DNA from: Epichloe hybrida
Lineage: Eukaryota > Ascomycota > Sordariomycetes > Hypocreales > Clavicipitaceae
Length of the DNA stretch: 64,000 nt
Reading direction: 5' to 3'
NCBI GenBank assembly: GCA_019022495.1
Contig: JAFEKR010000004.1
Location: 3,844,001-3,908,000, forward strand
The notes under the pieces were generated by a model that saw nothing but the letters and a program-made list of their open reading frames with translations, was not told where the DNA came from and made no database searches. How positions within the stretch are numbered: position 1 is the stretch's first letter; each line of letters opens with the position of its first letter. Both the position numbers and the translations under genes were made by a program. This document shows positions 60,100 through 64,000 of this stretch, piece by piece.

Positions 60100-63000
60100 T
60101 AATTTAGGTAAAGGTATAGATAATATAACTAAAGAAAAAAGGGCATTATAGTAATGCTATAAGGTTATATAATCTAAGCTATATTACCTTTAGAGGAGAT
60201 AAGAGGTCTTATAGATAAAGGCATAAATTAAAGAGCTTAAGGCAAATCTAGGATTAGCTAGACCTTAAACTAGACCTATAATTACCCCTTAAATATTAGC
60301 TATAATTCTACCTATAGTCTATAGTAATATAGTAGTAATTATATAGTAAGGTAGTCTTATTAAAATGTAAATAAAAATGCCTATATATAAAGGGGAAATA
60401 TATAAAAGCCTATAGAATTTCTTAGTAAACTTAGATATACTATTTAAATTAAACTACTATACCTTTAAGGATAATATAACTAAGGTAGCGTATGTAAGTA
60501 GCTGCCTAGCTAGTAATATAAAGTAATAGTAAATGCGTTATATAACTGAGAATAAGCACGTAGATTATTCGTTAATTACCTAGGTAAATTTCCTAGAATA
60601 GTTAAAAACTAGAATAATAAATATAGGTATAAGATACTTAGAAGTAATAAGGTTACTACTAAATCTTAGGTAAAAGAATAGCTAATTATTTTAATCCTTT
60701 ATATAAGCCTAGGATAAGGTAAAAGCTAAGTTACCTAAAGAAATCCCTATATATCTAAGAATTATAATCTTTCTAAATAGCTTAAATAACACTATAAGGA
60801 AGTAAATAATTAGTTAAGAGATTTTAATAACCTAGAGCTAACTATAAGGCTAGGGTAAGAAAGCAAAGGTTATAATAGGTTTAGGCTAAAATAATAAAAA
60901 AGGTTAGGACTCTAAAAGAAAGAGGTAATGCTCTTATTTTATATTACCTATAAATAAGGTATAGTAATAAAGCAAAGACTAAGGAAAAAGATTATCCCTA
61001 GTGTGCTATAAATATAGAAAGCCTAGGCACACTATACTAACTTATTAGGCACTAGATTATTTTACCTATAAAAGTACTAAATATATAACTAAGAAGCATA
61101 GGGAAAGTAATAATAAAGCTATATCTCCTAATATAATACTAGTTTAATTAGCATAGACCTAGAAATATAATCTTACTATAAAATACCCTATAGATAATAG
61201 AATAAGAATATAAGTATCTCTATAATAAGATAACTAGTAATTAGCTATATAAGCGCTATTTAATATAAGCATATAGTCTTTAATAATTTATCTAAAATTA
61301 TTATTAAAAAAGGATTAGGAGAATATAATCTAATTAAATATGATATTAGAGAGTGTAAGTAAAAAAGTAATTTTATATTAAGGAATTCTAAAAATATTAG
61401 TTAAGATAAAAGATAGTATAGGATTTACAAAGGTTTACTAAGTTAGCTACTTTATTACTAATATAGGTAAAGGGATAATTCTAGGTATAGACTAGATTAA
61501 AGAGTATTTACCTATAATTATATGTTAGGAGCATAAATACTAGAGATATCTAGTAATAATAAAATATCTCTCCTTTACTCATAGTAAGTGGTAAGTATAT
61601 AGAGAAAAAAAAATAGTAGTAGTTACTTTATTATTAGGAGTAATAAAGATTAGGCTAAGTATTCTAGAAAATAAAAATCAAAAAGGAAAAGAAAGAAGGC
61701 TAATTAGAAGACCTAGTAGTAATAGATATATAAATAAATAGTAAAGCAGCTATATAAATCCTTAAGTACGCTTATTTATAGTAAAAAAGCAAAGGTATTA
61801 TAGTTATACTAATTTTAGAAAACATAAGCAGCAAAGAAGCCACGTTAAATTAGGATAAGAGCACTAAGCGCCCTACACTAATAATCCTAGAAGAATATAG
61901 GGAGTTTATAGATGTTTTTTCTAAAGAGTTAGCGGGTAAGCTTCCTAAACTAGGAGGTTATACTTATATGATTAAATTAGAAGAAGGGAAAACACTACCT
62001 TAAGGGCTTATATATAATTTAGCTAAAAGGGAGCTAGAGGTTCTTAGAGAGTACCTTATAAGTATGTAGCTTAAAGGGTAAATTAGAAGATTAGTTAGCC
62101 TAGCTAAAGCCCTAATTTTATTTATTTTAAAGAAAGGAGGGAAATTAAGGCTTTATATAGATTATAGGGGCTTAAATAAGATTATAATTAAGAATAAGGC
62201 CCCTTTGCCCCTTATTACTAAAATTCTTAATTAATTAGCAAGTATAGTTATTTTTATAGTCTTAGATTTAAAAGATACGTACTACTAGCTATGTATTTAC
62301 TTAGGTAATAAGTGAAAAATAGCGTTTTATTATTAATATAGCTACTTTAAATATCTAGTAATACTATTTAGACTAGTTAATATACTAGTGACTTTTTAGG
62401 AGTATATTAATAATGCTCTTAAAGGACTTATTAATAAGACCTATATTATCTATCTAGATAATACGCTAATATATAGTAGTAAGGTTAAAGATTATATAGA
62501 GTATGTTAAATAAGTTTTACGTAGGTTTAGAGAGGTAAGTCTTTTTATTAACCTTAAGAAGTGTTAATTTTTAGTCAAGGAAGTTAAATTTTTAGGCTTT
62601 AAGATATTAGAGAAAGGTATTATAATAGACCTAGTAAGAGTTAAAGTAATTATAACCTAGCTAATACTATGTAGTGTTTTTAATATTTAGTTATTTCTTA
62701 GTTTTACTAGATTCTACTGCTATTTTATTAAATAGTATAGTAAAGTTATTATTTTATTAATAGATTACCTTAGAGGGAATTAACTAGTAATATTTAAACT
62801 AGAACCCTATAAGATAGCAGCGTTTAGAGAGCTTTAATAAAGATTTTAGGAAGCGCTAATTTTAGTGTATTTTAACCTACTTACATATCTTAGAGTGAAG
62901 ACAGATGTATCTAGATATATAATTAGGGCTATACTTATAATATTAGTGCTAGGTCACTAGCACCTAGTTATATTTATGTTAAGAAAGATAACTAATACTA

Positions 63001-64000
63001 AATTATAATATTTAATACCTAATAGCAAATTATTAGCTATCTAAGAGGCTTTTCGCATATAGAGACACTATCTTACTTATTTAGCTTATATAATTAAAGT
63101 TATTATAGATTATTTAAACTATAAGTACCTTACTATAAAGCCTAAGCTTACTAGTAAGTAAGTAACTATACTTAATAAGCTTTATTCTTTTAACTTTAAG
63201 ATTATATATTATATAAGGAAATTAAATCTTACTAACTTACTTTTAAGAAGACTAGATTTTATAAGTAAGGTAAGGAAAGAGAAAGTAGTAACTATATAAC
63301 TTCCTACCTTTTTATTTAAATTTATAGATACTAAGAGATAGGAACACTATAGTAATATTATTAATACCATAGGCTCTATAAAAACATTACTTAATATAAC
63401 TAATAGTTAGTTATAATAACGCTATAATAATACTGCTAATATCTAGGGTTTTAAAAAATTATAACTTAACTATATTCCTAAAGAACCTAATAATCTAGAT
63501 AATCTTAGAAGAGTTATATTAGTAAGGTTATTTAATACTTTTTATACTTCTATTAATAAGTAATAAGCTAGCTATAGTAATACTATTAGTACTTAGCGTA
63601 TATATTATTTATTGCTTAATTATTTTAATTTTCCTATTACACTAGCTATTACTAATAGAGATAGACTAGTATAGGTTATTACTAGTAAGTAGCAAGGGCG
63701 CCCGTTAAAAACGTTACTTATCTATATCCCTATAAGACTAAAAGCATTTATTAAACTAATTACTTATAAAGATATTATAGCTAGGATCTAATTTATTTAG
63801 AGAACCTCTTCTAAGTTTAACTTTAACTTTTTAGAAAAGAGCTTAGAATTAAAACCCTTAATTTAAGTCTTATTATATAAAGCATAGTAAGGTAATAACT
63901 TTACTATAGCTTAATTAAAGTTACTTAAAAGTAGTAATTTAGCTATATCCTAGACATAGTTAATTAGACTCTCTAAGCTATTAATATTTAAGAATTATGT
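60100..64000 (+). pseudogene. E3 gag-pol (partial), RIP-damaged
   Basis: Gag is recognisable from about 60,360. A CX2CX4HX4C zinc knuckle at 61,004-61,045 keeps its first Cys (TGC) and the His (CAC); the second and last Cys codons are now TAT. Protease-like sequence spans about 61,290-61,500 (GKGIILGID near its end). RT carries an intact [10 protein letters not shown] at 62,151-62,180 and YLDN at 62,451-62,462. RNase H follows at about 62,890-63,130. The window ends before integrase. It is the best preserved of the three E copies but still has many TAA/TAG codons. Confidence 0.88.

Larger units (their letters stand above)
59642..64000 (+). mobile_element. Gypsy E3 (E family), 5' part; continues beyond the window
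   Basis: 5' LTR 59,642-59,911 (270 bp, TGTTAGGAG start; clean outer half, RIP-mutated inner half). The interior is colinear with E2 for the remaining 4.1 kb, up to a point equivalent to about 41,320 in E2. It inserted into the RT of copia X1 after ATTAC (59,637-59,641). It keeps more RIP-sensitive sites than E2, so it may be younger or less exposed. Confidence 0.93.

Noticed and set aside
1280..64000. Mitochondrial DNA, suggested by the extreme AT content
   Set aside because: The region joins a nuclear intron-containing gene, is packed with LTR elements, LINEs and SINEs, and shows CpA/TpG loss with TpA gain, which is RIP and not mitochondrial bias.

Overview
The window reads as nuclear DNA of a filamentous ascomycete (Pezizomycotina) crossing the edge of an AT-rich, repeat-filled compartment. 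Positions 1 to about 1,280 have ordinary composition and hold the 3' part of one intron-containing host gene, a divergent eukaryotic-type phosphomannomutase. From about 1,280 to the end the DNA is extremely AT- and TpA-rich, with CpA, TpG and CpG almost absent. This is the signature of repeat-induced point mutation (RIP), and nearly every old reading frame is filled with TAA/TAG. No living gene was found after position 813. The species cannot be named from this sequence.

Layout. (a) 1,250-9,283: repeat R1 holding a truncated SINE; a hAT-like end; the 5' half of a LINE; a SINE 3' end with a 20-bp tandem array; a gypsy fragment; another SINE copy; hAT-like debris; then retroposon Y-prime holding an almost complete 501-bp SINE with a 16-bp target-site duplication (TSD). 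(b) 9,284-15,962: a structurally complete chromodomain gypsy element, G1, with 202-bp LTRs and TSD CTTTA. (c) 16,460-19,672: a minus-strand LINE. (d) 19,967-about 27,315: minus-strand sister G2, missing its 5' LTR and carrying retroposon Y2, followed by a hAT-like end. (e) 28,288-36,660: a roughly 490-bp terminal-repeat retrotransposon in miniature (TRIM; TSD AATAG) split by 7.9-kb gypsy E1 (TSD GGGAT). (f) 36,780-44,899: a copia LTR split by 7.8-kb gypsy E2 (TSD GATTT). E1 and E2 lie head to head as a long inverted repeat. (g) 44,900-47,463: hAT-like ends, repeat R2 and a cluster of palindromes. (h) 47,464-59,641: copia element X-A, interrupted first by retroposon Y1 (which itself holds a 1.9-kb hAT-like element with TSD GGTGTGGC) and then by a second copia, X1. 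(i) 59,642-64,000: gypsy E3 inserted in X1 and running off the window.

The elements form a nested record of insertion. Domains can be recognised in the RIP-damaged frames: zinc knuckles, protease, reverse transcriptase, integrase and chromodomain. The most notable pattern is that the outer 100-150 bp of almost every element keeps RIP-sensitive dinucleotides, while the inner half of the same LTR is saturated with mutations, so each insertion is marked by a pair of spared edges. Other points of interest are the TRIM, the SINE family and its 20-bp array, and three hAT-like groups whose terminal arrays use TGTAG, TGTAA or TGTAT. No intact novel defence or metabolic system was seen.
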